In this document: positions 1 to 9,408 of the stretch, piece after piece
Layout of the letters: each line of letters starts with the position of its first letter
How positions within the stretch are numbered: the first letter of the stretch is position 1
Source of the DNA: Daejeonella sp.
GTDB lineage: Bacteria > Bacteroidota > Bacteroidia > Sphingobacteriales > Sphingobacteriaceae
Length of the DNA: 41,250 nucleotides
Direction of reading: 5' to 3'
Assembly (NCBI GenBank): GCA_030831705.1
Contig: JAURKO010000092.1
Span: forward strand, 1 to 41,250
Program-made: the position numbers and the translations under genes
The notes under the pieces: generated by a model
Database searches by the model: none
What the model was told of the DNA's origin: nothing
Seen by the model: only the letters and a program-made list of their open reading frames with translations

Positions 1-205
1 AGAAACAAGTTAGTTCATAGGATATTTGCTGTTGTAAGAAATGGGGCTCCTTATCAACAAAATTATAAAAACCACTTGTTTATGTCATAGAAATCACCAT
101 ACCAGTTTAAGCCTCTCCAGATAAAAAATACCGTTCCCTCATTCCTTCCACCTTTTACTAAACCTTAAGTCCAATCCGTCAAATGGTTCCATAATTTAGG
201 TAACC

Positions 206-1744
206 ATGCCATCAAAAACCTTTGGAAGTGCCGTTTTTGGAATTGAAGCGATCACCATAACTATTGAGGTTAATATCAGCGGCGGACTCAATTATTTCGT
301 TGTCGGTCTGCCCGATAATGCAGTAAAAGAGAGTATGCTGCGGATAGAAAGCGCCCTAAATAATTCGATCTTTCATATGCCCAGACAAAGAATCATCGTC
401 AATTTGGCTCCTGCTGATATTCGGAAAGAAGGTTCTGCCTATGATCTGCCTATTGCCATTGGTATTCTGGATGCCTCCGGACAAATTTTCAGCACAAAAC
501 TGGATAAATACCTGATTCTTGGTGAACTTTCTCTTGATGGAGGCATCCAGGCAATTAAGGGGGCTCTCCCAATTGCTATACAAGGTAAACGGGATGGATT
601 CAAAGGAATGCTACTGCCAAAAGAAAATGCCCGGGAAGCAGCCATTGTAGATGATTTTGAGGTTTATGGAGTGAGCCAGTTGTCGGAGGTGATCGGATTT
701 TTTGATAATAGCCTTGAACTGCAACGGACCATAGTCAACACCAGGGAGGAGTTTAAATACAACATCAACAATTATGACAGCGATTTCTCGGATGTCAGGG
801 GACAGGAAAACATCAAACGGGCCTTAGAAATTGCTGCATCAGGTGGGCATAACGTGATCCTGATTGGTCCGCCGGGAGCCGGCAAGACCATGCTCGCCAA
901 ACGCCTGCCCACCATCCTTCCACCTCTTGATCTTTATGAAGCGCTCGACACTACCAAGATCCATTCGGTTGCCGGAAAGCTCTCCGCATCCGATTCTCTT
1001 ATGACTGTTAGACCCTTTCGCTCACCGCATCATACGATCAGTGATGTTGCCCTAGTTGGAGGGGGTACTAATCCTCAGCCCGGAGAAATCTCACTGGCAC
1101 ATAACGGAGTGCTTTTTCTGGATGAGCTGCCCGAATTTAAGCGTACCGTACTGGAAGTGATGCGGCAACCCCTGGAAGAACGGAGGGTAACCATCTCTAG
1201 AGCAAAACTGAGCGTGAATTATCCTGCAAGTTTTATGCTGGTGGCTTCAATGAATCCCTGTCCTTGCGGTTTTTACAATCACCCCGATAAAGAATGTATC
1301 TGTGCACCTGGAGTAGTGCAAAAATATTTAAGCAAGATCTCGGGACCGCTTCTTGACCGCATCGACCTGCATGTGGAGGTAACCCCAGTAAATTTTAATG
1401 AGCTTTCTTCAGAGCAATTGAGTGAAAAAAGTGAAGCCATTCGCGAACGAGTGACCGAAGCAAGAAATATACAGATTAAACGGTTTAAAGAAAAAGCAGA
1501 TGTGTTCTGCAATGCCCAGATGAGTCCGAATATGGTCAGGAATATTTGCAGGATCAATGAAAGCGGACAGGTATTATTGAAACAAGCAATGGAAAAGCTG
1601 GGTCTTTCTGCCAGAGCCTACGACCGCATTCTGAAAGTTTCAAGAACCATCGCTGACCTGGCTGGAACTGAAGAGATTCAACTAGAGCATCTGGCTGAAG
1701 CCATACATTACAGGAGTTTGGACCGGGAGGGATGGGCGGGGTAA
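206..1744 (+). CDS. comM: YifB/ComM family Mg-chelatase-like AAA+ ATPase
   Basis: 512 aa ORF; Walker [47 protein letters not shown] and [13 protein letters not shown] motifs typical of YifB. Confidence 0.95.
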   Translation: MPSKTFGSAVFGIEAITITIEVNISGGLNYFVVGLPDNAVKESMLRIESALNNSIFHMPRQRIIVNLAPADIRKEGSAYDLPIAIGILDASGQIFSTKLDKYLILGELSLDGGIQAIKGALPIAIQGKRDGFKGMLLPKENAREAAIVDDFEVYGVSQLSEVIGFFDNSLELQRTIVNTREEFKYNINNYDSDFSDVRGQENIKRALEIAASGGHNVILIGPPGAGKTMLAKRLPTILPPLDLYEALDTTKIHSVAGKLSASDSLMTVRPFRSPHHTISDVALVGGGTNPQPGEISLAHNGVLFLDELPEFKRTVLEVMRQPLEERRVTISRAKLSVNYPASFMLVASMNPCPCGFYNHPDKECICAPGVVQKYLSKISGPLLDRIDLHVEVTPVNFNELSSEQLSEKSEAIRERVTEARNIQIKRFKEKADVFCNAQMSPNMVRNICRINESGQVLLKQAMEKLGLSARAYDRILKVSRTIADLAGTEEIQLEHLAEAIHYRSLDREGWAG

Positions 1745-1911
1745 TTTCACTAGTTTGAGAATATGTTATCACAAAATACCAAACCTTCCAAACTCATTTT
1801 CTCCACCAATAAGCTCAATCAGGAAAATAAATCTAAATTTGTGAGGTCTTCAAATTCAGGAGCTAAAATCAAGATTTATAAAAACTTATATTTTAAAGCG
1901 AACAACCCAGA

Positions 1912-3396
1912 ATGTATCGTAAATTTTTTATATCCCTATTTTTCTTCTTTAGTACCCAGCAAGCTTTAAAAGCAAATTTTGCATTTAATTCTAATTCAAT
2001 AGCAGCACATCAGGCCATATTTGATTTGCGGTTTAATGATGCACGGAAATATATCAGGGATGAGAAATTAAATAATCCACAAAATGGGATTCCGGTTTTG
2101 CTCGAAAATTACCTTGATTATATATTTCTATTTACTTCAGAGAATACAGTCGAATTTGAAAAATTTAAGATCAGGAAGTCAGAAAGGATAGATGCGATCA
2201 AAAAAAATGATAAAAATTCGCCCTATTATCTTTTTGCCCAGGCAGAGATTCACCTTCAATCAGGAATGATAAAAGCTAAATTCGGAGAATACGTTTCATC
2301 CTCTTATGACTTTAAAAAGGCAAAAGACTTGTTAACCGAGAATCATGCAAAGTATAGAGACTTTTTACCCAATCAAAAAAGCCTCGGAATGATAGAAGTG
2401 ATCTTTGGAGCCGTCCCAACAAATTTAAAAGGGATAGCTAGTATTTTAGGGTTCGAGGGAAGTATCACGAAAGGGAATAAGCAATTAGAAAGGTTTAGGC
2501 TTCAGATTGCCAACAGTAAATTTAACTACTATAATGATGAAATTGTTACTTTACTCTGTATAACAAATGTTGATGTAATTCAAGGTAGAAATAGTTACAC
2601 TTACATGGCGCCTCTTTTAAATTCCATGAGTGATAGAAGCCTACTTAAATCTTATTTACAAGGATATACAGCTTTTAGAACAGGGCATGGCGATGCCGCA
2701 ATTAAATTTATAGAAGCTGCTCCGAAAGGTAATCAATACGCCGATTTACCACTCATGAACTATTTGATGGGCAATGCTAAACTTTGCCGAATGGATTCGG
2801 ACGCGAACCAATACCTCAGCAAATTTGCGAATGAGACCTACAGTACAAATTATGTAAAGGATACTTATCTAAGGCTTGCATTCTATTATCTGTTAAGAAA
2901 TAATCTCTCTCAGTATAATTATTATTTGGGATTGGTAAGAACTAAAGGTTCATTGATTATTGAAAAAGACAAACAGGCTTTGAAGGAATCAAATGACCCT
3001 AAACCTAATATAATTCTATTAAAAGCAAGACTTTACTTTGATGGAGGCAATTATAATAATGCATTGGCTCAATTAAAGTCGATTCAATTTGATGATTTTA
3101 AAAACCAGAAGGATAAAATAGAACTTTACTATCGTTTTGGGCGTATCTACGATATGATGAACAAATTTGATGATGCCTTATTGAATTATCAGCGGGTAAT
3201 TAATTTGGGTAAAAATCAAACTTATTATTTTGCAGCATATTCGGCATTAAAGTCTGGCAACATTTATGAACACTTAAAAGACTATAAAAAAGCTGCTGAT
3301 TACTACAATATGGCCATAGAAATGAAAAATCATGAGTATCAAATCGGTATTGGTACGCATGCAAAGGAAGGTTTGAGAAGGCTTAAACAACGATAG
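1912..3396 (+). CDS. Tetratricopeptide-repeat protein with N-terminal signal peptide
   Basis: 494 aa ORF; hydrophobic N-terminus; C-terminal TPR-like segments (YYRFGRIYDMMNKFDDALLNYQRVINLG, ALKSGNIYEHLKDYKKAADYYNMAIEM). Confidence 0.75.
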   Translation: MYRKFFISLFFFFSTQQALKANFAFNSNSIAAHQAIFDLRFNDARKYIRDEKLNNPQNGIPVLLENYLDYIFLFTSENTVEFEKFKIRKSERIDAIKKNDKNSPYYLFAQAEIHLQSGMIKAKFGEYVSSSYDFKKAKDLLTENHAKYRDFLPNQKSLGMIEVIFGAVPTNLKGIASILGFEGSITKGNKQLERFRLQIANSKFNYYNDEIVTLLCITNVDVIQGRNSYTYMAPLLNSMSDRSLLKSYLQGYTAFRTGHGDAAIKFIEAAPKGNQYADLPLMNYLMGNAKLCRMDSDANQYLSKFANETYSTNYVKDTYLRLAFYYLLRNNLSQYNYYLGLVRTKGSLIIEKDKQALKESNDPKPNIILLKARLYFDGGNYNNALAQLKSIQFDDFKNQKDKIELYYRFGRIYDMMNKFDDALLNYQRVINLGKNQTYYFAAYSALKSGNIYEHLKDYKKAADYYNMAIEMKNHEYQIGIGTHAKEGLRRLKQR

Positions 3397-3442
3397 ATTA
3401 ATTTAATTTATTTATCCGACAGCGTATTTTCAATTTAAAAAT

Positions 3443-3450
3443 TATCTTTG
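3443..3450 (+). promoter_or_regulatory. Candidate -7 box (TATCTTTG) for the acyl-module operon
   Basis: Exact match to the Bacteroidota TAnnTTTG -7 consensus 75 nt upstream of the 3526 ATG; no convincing -33 element seen. Confidence 0.4.
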
Positions 3451-3525
3451 ATTTAATACTTTTACAGCTGTCTTTGCCTGCTGGAATTCTTATAGAAGAG
3501 ATCATTATTAAAACTTTAGCTTAAA

Positions 3526-4248
3526 ATGCCGGAAAAAAAGATATTGATTACCGGGGCAAGCAGGGGTTTGGGCCTTGCAATATCTAAAGCGCTATCAGCT
3601 GAGTATACCTTAATCTTACACGCCACACGCAAGGAAAGCTTTACCAATGTTGATCCTAAACACCACCTGCTTTGTGCTGATCTCAGCGATCCCAAAGAAC
3701 TCATTGATTTTTGCAAACGTCTAAAAAAAGAGCACGGAGATACCCTGTACGGGGTAATCAATAATGCAGGCGTAACATTTGACAAATCCCTTATTTATCA
3801 GCCGGAAAATGAAATTGATAAAATGTTACATGTCAATTTAAAAGCTCCGATCATGATCTGTAAGGCTGTATTGAAACAATTCCTTTTGAATAAGCAGGGG
3901 GTTATAATCAACGTAAGTTCATGTGTTGGTGAAACAGGAAATGCTTTTCAGGCAGTTTATTCGGCAACCAAAGCAGGATTAGCAGCCCTGTCAAAATCTC
4001 TTGCCCGCGAAGTTTCTGCATTGAGCGAAGAACATGCCATCAGGATATTAAGCATAGCCCCGGGTTTTATTGAAACAGAGATGACAGATTCGGTACCAGA
4101 AAAATTCAGACAAGAATATTTAAAAGCCATTCCTGCAAACCGTTTCGGTAATGCAAAGGAGGTTGCCGAGGTGGTTGCTTTCCTTATATCGGATAAAGCA
4201 TCATATATTAACGGAACTAACATAAATATAAATGGTGGGATATTATGA
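3526..4248 (+). CDS. SDR family 3-oxoacyl-ACP reductase (FabG-like)
   Basis: TGASRGLG cofactor motif, NNAG, YSATK catalytic motif; first gene of FAS-like cluster. Confidence 0.9.
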   Translation: MPEKKILITGASRGLGLAISKALSAEYTLILHATRKESFTNVDPKHHLLCADLSDPKELIDFCKRLKKEHGDTLYGVINNAGVTFDKSLIYQPENEIDKMLHVNLKAPIMICKAVLKQFLLNKQGVIINVSSCVGETGNAFQAVYSATKAGLAALSKSLAREVSALSEEHAIRILSIAPGFIETEMTDSVPEKFRQEYLKAIPANRFGNAKEVAEVVAFLISDKASYINGTNININGGIL

Positions 4249-4825
4249 TAAAGGCAAGCATGTAGAAAGCCTGTGTTCAATACATCCGAGAGAAATACTT
4301 ATTGCCTACGGTCCCAAAAAACTGCTTGTTGATAAATATCACTGGCACTCCCCAAAAACAGGTATTGTAGCAAGTTATACTCCCAAAGAACATGATGTAG
4401 AAGACCATTTTGGTATTTTCAGAGGAGTAGATCAGATTGAGTCCTTCGTTCAGGCAACTTCTGCATCTTTGTCCATGTTTTTGATCTGTCAGAAACATAG
4501 TTGTGCCCCCGAAGATTTGAGAGAGAAATGTGTACCAAGTTTCATTAGCGTTGGCAACGTGAACTTTATGGCTGCACTTGAAAAGGGCGATACTTATGTT
4601 ATACTAGGAAAAATAACATTTTATAAATTTAAGCAAATGGTTTGCGATGGTCGGATTTATAGATGCCCCCAGGGATTAGACCTTGACGAGTATTTTAAAG
4701 ATTTTAATGAAAATCGCTTACTTAAATATGATCTCTCACCCGATTTTAAACTTATCTCTGATTACTATGATATAACAGGGCGGGAAATTGACATAGAATA
4801 TTTTAGAGCAATAAACAAAAAGTAG
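4232..4825 (+). CDS. Divergent hotdog-fold beta-hydroxyacyl-ACP dehydratase (FabZ-like)
   Basis: Segment DHFGIFRGVDQIESFVQA resembles FabZ GHFPGxPVxPGVLxIEAxAQA, keeping the His and the Glu; context between KR and ACP; start overlaps upstream stop. Confidence 0.7.
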   Translation: MVGYYDKGKHVESLCSIHPREILIAYGPKKLLVDKYHWHSPKTGIVASYTPKEHDVEDHFGIFRGVDQIESFVQATSASLSMFLICQKHSCAPEDLREKCVPSFISVGNVNFMAALEKGDTYVILGKITFYKFKQMVCDGRIYRCPQGLDLDEYFKDFNENRLLKYDLSPDFKLISDYYDITGREIDIEYFRAINKK

Positions 4826-4832
4826 ATTTTAA

Positions 4833-5093
4833 ATGGAAAGACAAGAAATTATAGACGGTTTAATAGAAGTACTTAAAACCGTTCGAATGATAGATCCTGA
4901 AAGATTAGTAGGGGTAACGGAAGAAACCGATTTTTTAGCTGATATGAATGTACCATCATCCCAGATGATTGCTATCGTCGCAAAAGTCGAGCAAAAGTTT
5001 GATATTGAATTTGAAGATGATGATATTGATGATTTAGGCTCAACAGTTAAGGATGTTGTTGATCTCATTTTAAAAGTAAAAGCACGTGGTTAA
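4833..5093 (+). CDS. Acyl carrier protein (non-canonical phosphopantetheine motif)
   Basis: 86 aa acidic helical protein; FLADMNVPSSQMIAIVAKVEQKFDIEF aligns with the ACP FxEDLGADSLDxVELVMALEEEF region. Confidence 0.85.
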   Translation: MERQEIIDGLIEVLKTVRMIDPERLVGVTEETDFLADMNVPSSQMIAIVAKVEQKFDIEFEDDDIDDLGSTVKDVVDLILKVKARG

Positions 5094-6441
5094 AAACACC
5101 GGCAGAAAGGTGGCAGTAGTGGGCATGGGCGGAGCTTTCCCCACCTGCAAGAATCTTTCTGAATTTAGTAGTAAACTATTTGCCAATAAAAGCCTGATCC
5201 GCACATTCGATGATGCAATTGCTTATGAGAAGCAGGTTAGGTCTACAGTAGCAGGTTTTATCACCGAGCCAGAGATGGATCTTGAGGTAATTTGGGATCC
5301 AATGGAAGGCATTTATCCCGAGACCTATATTGATAAATTAAACCGGATTCCGGATGCTAACCTGGCTACCTCAGACGTAGGCAGCATCTGGTCGATGCTT
5401 GCAGCACAAGATGCGATAAAAATGGCCGGGTGGTCAAAAGATCTTGTACAGTCAGAGCAAACGGGTGTTGTGATAGGTTCCGGAGGCTCAGCTAATACTA
5501 TTCTCAGAAACGGATGGCATAATTTTTACGTTTTTGGCAGAAAAACACGGCATTCAGGTGGTCATACCGTCGACAGAACCATGACCTACCGCGAAGCAGC
5601 TAATGTATCGGTTCTTATAAAAAACAAGGGTGTCTGTGAAACCATTAGCTCTGCGTGTGCCACCGGACTCGGTAACATTGGCTACGCCTATCGGCTAATT
5701 AAATATGGGATTCAAGACCGTGCAATCACCGGTGGAGTAGAAAGCACATCACTTGAAACCTTTATTGGTTTTGATGGGATGATGGTTTTAAGCAGGGGCT
5801 TTAGTCCGGAAGAGAGCTCACGCCCATTTGATATGGCAAGAAATGGATTCGTTTGCTCATTTGGTGCAGGCATAGTTGCTCTTGAAGAATATGAACAAGC
5901 CGTATCGCGTGGTGCGGATATCCTGGGTGTAATTGACGAATATTTTAACAATTCTGACGGTGATGGTGATATGTTCTACCCGTCTTTTGAAGGACAGCAA
6001 CGCTTATGGAAAGGGTTACTTTCCGATTCTGATCAAAAACCCGATGTGGTAAAAGTACATGGCACCTCTACCCCATCAGGCGATGCTATTGAACTCTTAA
6101 GCGTAGTTGATGCCTTGGGCGAAGAAGGATATCATATATCAGCCCCAAAATCACAATTCGGACATATGTTGGGTGGTGCCGGTTCGGTAGAATTCATAAC
6201 TGCCTTACTGATGCTTAAAGAGCAAAAAGTTTTGCCCTGTTTAAATTCTCCAAACCTCAACCCTGAACTGGAATCATTTCAGAAAAATCCGGATTGGAAA
6301 GGACCTGTGAAGCCACTAGCTGCTTACCGTCACCTGCTTCCGCAAGAAAGTTTTTCAAAACCAATTAATAATATTGTATGCCTTAATTACGGGTTTGGTG
6401 GTACCAACAGTGCTTTAAAATTGTCAAAATATGATAAATAA
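5086..6441 (+). CDS. Beta-ketoacyl-ACP synthase (KAS I/II type)
   Basis: GTG start overlapping ACP stop; active site SSACATG, VHGTSTPSGD and KSQFGHMLGGAG (Cys-His-His), C-terminal NYGFGGTN. Confidence 0.93.
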   Translation: MVKNTGRKVAVVGMGGAFPTCKNLSEFSSKLFANKSLIRTFDDAIAYEKQVRSTVAGFITEPEMDLEVIWDPMEGIYPETYIDKLNRIPDANLATSDVGSIWSMLAAQDAIKMAGWSKDLVQSEQTGVVIGSGGSANTILRNGWHNFYVFGRKTRHSGGHTVDRTMTYREAANVSVLIKNKGVCETISSACATGLGNIGYAYRLIKYGIQDRAITGGVESTSLETFIGFDGMMVLSRGFSPEESSRPFDMARNGFVCSFGAGIVALEEYEQAVSRGADILGVIDEYFNNSDGDGDMFYPSFEGQQRLWKGLLSDSDQKPDVVKVHGTSTPSGDAIELLSVVDALGEEGYHISAPKSQFGHMLGGAGSVEFITALLMLKEQKVLPCLNSPNLNPELESFQKNPDWKGPVKPLAAYRHLLPQESFSKPINNIVCLNYGFGGTNSALKLSKYDK

Positions 6442-7246
6442 TTCTGGTAAAGTTGCAGCCATTTTTGGGGTCAGGAATGAAGAATCAATAGCTTATAATA
6501 TTGCTCTGAAACTGCATCAGTCGGGTTGTAAAATTGCCTTAAGCTATGTTGAAGATACACGTGATGAAGTGCTGTACCTGCTTGAAAAATTAGGACTTGA
6601 TACCACGCTCGCCATGCAGGTAGATGTTAGGGATGAAGCTCAGATTAACAACTTTCTGAGTGCCGTATATAGTAAGCATGGCCCTATCAATTATATTTTA
6701 CATGGTGTAGCCTATGCCAATACCAAAGTGTTGTGTTCGAACTTTCTCGGTAGTTCGGAGCCCGTACCAGAATATATCAATATCCCTTTCGAAGACCTAA
6801 TGGATTCTTTTAACATCAGCGCTTATTCTCTTTTAAGAATAGCAAGGGTAGCTGAAAGTATGTTGGAAAAAAATGCATCCATATTAACCCTAACATATAA
6901 TGCTGCCAACAGGGTGATTCCTCAATATGGAGGAATGGCGATAAATAAAGCTGCTCTGGATAATATAATGCTTTACTTGGCCAGTTACTTTCGTAACAAG
7001 GAGGTGAGAGTAAATGCAATATCTGCAGGATTGGTAATGACTACCTCTTCGGGGGGAATTAATGGTGTACGGAAAATGCGTAAATTAGGTAAATACATGG
7101 CCCCACTGGGAAATATTGATGCGGGTGATGTGGGCGATGCCGCGCTTTATTATTTCTCTGATCTGTCAAAAAAAGTAAGCGGCAATATTCATTTTGTAGA
7201 TGGTGGATTCAATATTATGGCGGTACCTGTTATAGATGCTGAGTGA
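6431..7246 (+). CDS. FabI-like enoyl-ACP reductase (SDR superfamily)
   Basis: N-terminal GKVAAIFGVRNEESIAYNIA resembles the FabI GVANxxSIAxGIA motif; IPQYGGMAINKAALD gives the FabI Y-x6-K spacing. Confidence 0.85.
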   Translation: MINNSGKVAAIFGVRNEESIAYNIALKLHQSGCKIALSYVEDTRDEVLYLLEKLGLDTTLAMQVDVRDEAQINNFLSAVYSKHGPINYILHGVAYANTKVLCSNFLGSSEPVPEYINIPFEDLMDSFNISAYSLLRIARVAESMLEKNASILTLTYNAANRVIPQYGGMAINKAALDNIMLYLASYFRNKEVRVNAISAGLVMTTSSGGINGVRKMRKLGKYMAPLGNIDAGDVGDAALYYFSDLSKKVSGNIHFVDGGFNIMAVPVIDAE

Positions 7247-7637
7247 TTTAGAAAATTCTGTTAACCAATTAACTTCACAGCGAACATTTGCCGTGGGCAA
7301 TGATCTGGTACATATAGAAAACTTTAAAGTTTTACTGTGTGATCTTTTCAAAAAAAAGGTTTACACCCCTGCTGAAATAGCTTACTGCGAAAGCTTTAGT
7401 GATTCTTTGCAGCGCTATGCATCTACCTGGGCAGCTAAAGAAGCTGTATATAAAGCGATCAAACAACTGGATTCATCACCACTTGGATGGAAAAAAATAG
7501 AAATTACTAGATCCAAAAAAGCAGGGATTCCGAACGTGATATTGCCAGAACATCTCAAAAACTACGAGCTGAGCCTTAGCATCTCACATGACGCTGAGTA
7601 TGCCTGGGCTTTGGCATTAATTAATGCAAAAGTTTAA
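7236..7637 (+). CDS. Holo-ACP synthase-like 4'-phosphopantetheinyl transferase
   Basis: VGNDLVHIENF (AcpS GxDxVxIxR-like), YTPAEIAYC, WAAKEAVYKA motif. Confidence 0.88.
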   Translation: MLSDLENSVNQLTSQRTFAVGNDLVHIENFKVLLCDLFKKKVYTPAEIAYCESFSDSLQRYASTWAAKEAVYKAIKQLDSSPLGWKKIEITRSKKAGIPNVILPEHLKNYELSLSISHDAEYAWALALINAKV

Positions 7638-7642
7638 ATCCC

Positions 7643-8464
7643 TTGACCTCGAATTTTTATACTTCCGACTTTGTTGACCTCCATTATTATAAATATGGAA
7701 CCGGTGAAGAGCACATGCTTTGCTTTCATGGTTTTGGTATGCATGGGAAACAGTTTCGTGAATTAGAGCCAGAATTAGGAAAGAAATATACTTTTTGGGG
7801 ATTCGATTTGTTCTTTCATAAATCCACCAGACTGAAAGACCAAAGTCTGGAAACTATAAAAAAAGGATTGACAAAAAAAGAGTTGGCTAATTTCATTATC
7901 GAATTTTGTAAAGCACAAAACATCCGTCGATTTTCAGTAATTGGTTATTCTATGGGTACCCATTATGCAACAACTATTGCAGAAGAGCTTCCCGAAATGA
8001 TAAATGATTACATCCTAGCGGCACCTTCTTCCATTAAGCCGGGGAAAATTATCCAATTTTTTAGCAGAAATGCTTTCGGCAATAAAATCATAGAGAAGGT
8101 ATCTTTGAGTAAAGATGCAATGCTAAACTTGTTAAAGTTATGCAAGCGTGCTCGTTTTGTAGATGCAGAAGGCTATGCAATTTTATTAAAAGAAATTGAA
8201 ACCCATGAGTTAAGGTTTAACCTGTATGCCTGCTTAACTTATCTGCGTTTTTTAACAACTGATAAATCAAAACTAATTCATGTCTTAAATAATCATTCCA
8301 TTCGCAGTATTTTTATTTTTGGCCAGCGCGATAAATCATATCCCCTGAGTATTGGCAAATCTTTTTTACCAAAAATCAAAAAAGCCGAAATATTGAATTT
8401 AAATGAAGGACATGAAATGATCAATAAAGATTTTGCGAAAGTTTTAGGAGATTTGCTGTCATGA
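7643..8464 (+). CDS. Alpha/beta hydrolase (possible thioesterase/lipase)
   Basis: TTG start; HGFGMHG oxyanion region, nucleophile elbow GYSMG, GQRD Asp, EGHEMI His. Confidence 0.85.
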   Translation: MTSNFYTSDFVDLHYYKYGTGEEHMLCFHGFGMHGKQFRELEPELGKKYTFWGFDLFFHKSTRLKDQSLETIKKGLTKKELANFIIEFCKAQNIRRFSVIGYSMGTHYATTIAEELPEMINDYILAAPSSIKPGKIIQFFSRNAFGNKIIEKVSLSKDAMLNLLKLCKRARFVDAEGYAILLKEIETHELRFNLYACLTYLRFLTTDKSKLIHVLNNHSIRSIFIFGQRDKSYPLSIGKSFLPKIKKAEILNLNEGHEMINKDFAKVLGDLLS

Positions 8465-9117
8465 TAATTAAATCAAAGCCCTTATCGCAATTCTGGTTAA
8501 AATTTATTGGTTACATCCTGTCAATATTTTTCGAAAAAATTTATTTGAATAAGATAGTTATAAGGCCTGTTGAGATTAAATCTAACCATTCCTATATTTT
8601 ATCAATGAATCACTTCAGTTTTGCAGATGGTCCTTTAGGTTTTTATCTGGCCTATCAGTTATTTTTCAAGCAGGGCAAAATGAAACGGTTTTACATTATG
8701 TCTTTGAAAAAGCAAATGGAAAAAAAATGGTGGCTAAGATATTTAGGTTCATTTTCTGTTGATCCGGGAAAGTTATCGGTGAATGAAAGTTTGGCCTATG
8801 CAGCTGAAATATTGAATGAACCCGGTAATTTATTATTATTTTTTCCTCAAGGGAATCTTGAAAGCGTTCATATCAGGACTATACAATGTGAGGACGGAAT
8901 ATCACAAATAGTACCACAAATAACAGGAAAGTGCCAGCTATTATGGAGTAGCAACATCGGTGAATATTTTGAAAGTTTGTGGCCTTCTGTATATTTTAAT
9001 ATGCTCGATTGCGGTACCGCCAAAGATTTTGATTTCGACCAGTTTAAACAAGAGATAAACAAGCATCATAAAGAGTCTCTAAAAAAGAGTGTGAGATTTA
9101 CCGTGGAAGAAGATTAA
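8461..9117 (+). CDS. PlsC-like 1-acylglycerol-3-phosphate-type acyltransferase
   Basis: NHFSFAD (HX4D) and FFPQGNLES (FPEGTRS-like) motifs; ATGA overlap with upstream gene. Confidence 0.82.
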   Translation: MIIKSKPLSQFWLKFIGYILSIFFEKIYLNKIVIRPVEIKSNHSYILSMNHFSFADGPLGFYLAYQLFFKQGKMKRFYIMSLKKQMEKKWWLRYLGSFSVDPGKLSVNESLAYAAEILNEPGNLLLFFPQGNLESVHIRTIQCEDGISQIVPQITGKCQLLWSSNIGEYFESLWPSVYFNMLDCGTAKDFDFDQFKQEINKHHKESLKKSVRFTVEED

Positions 9118-9167
9118 AACATTATTAGGTATAACGTGAACTTGATTTAATATTTAACAACCACATA

Positions 9168-9183
9168 CCTGCCAGCAGGCAGG
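9168..9183. repeat. Small palindrome CCTGCC-AGCA-GGCAGG
   Basis: 6-bp perfect inverted repeat with 4-nt loop in intergenic DNA. Confidence 0.6.
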
Positions 9184-9247
9184 GAAACATAGCATATTAT
9201 CGCTACCAACCTCCATTTTAGACACAGATAGCCTTGAAACTTTGTTT

Positions 9248-9307
9248 CAATCTATGTAATTTACAATCTATGTTTCCTTTAAAAAAATAATATAATTCAA
9301 TCTATGT
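9248..9307. repeat. Three direct copies of CAATCTATGT
   Basis: Exact copies at 9248-9257, 9264-9273 and 9298-9307; a TTGAAAC-TTT-GTTTCAA hairpin (9234-9250) overlaps the first. Confidence 0.7.
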
Positions 9308-9408
9308 GGTTAGATATTTATATATCGAACTTAGGTAAAGTTTTGACTTTGTTCCATTAAATAAAATCTATAATAATCCATGTTACGTATCTTCAATAAA
9401 AAAATAAA

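Noticed and set aside
1763-1969. 68-aa ORF upstream of the TPR gene
   Set aside because: Overlaps the signal-peptide start of the 1912 gene in another frame; low-complexity Lys/Asn/Ser composition; no motif.
3526-9117. Aryl polyene, flexirubin or dialkylresorcinol cluster
   Set aside because: Only one KS and one ACP, no DarA/DarB-like, ammonia-lyase or glycosyltransferase genes seen, and a FabI-like enoyl reductase is present, which does not fit a polyene product.
9248-9307. CRISPR-like array from CAATCTATGT repeats
   Set aside because: Repeats are only 10 nt, unequal spacing (16 and 34 nt), no cas genes; not CRISPR.
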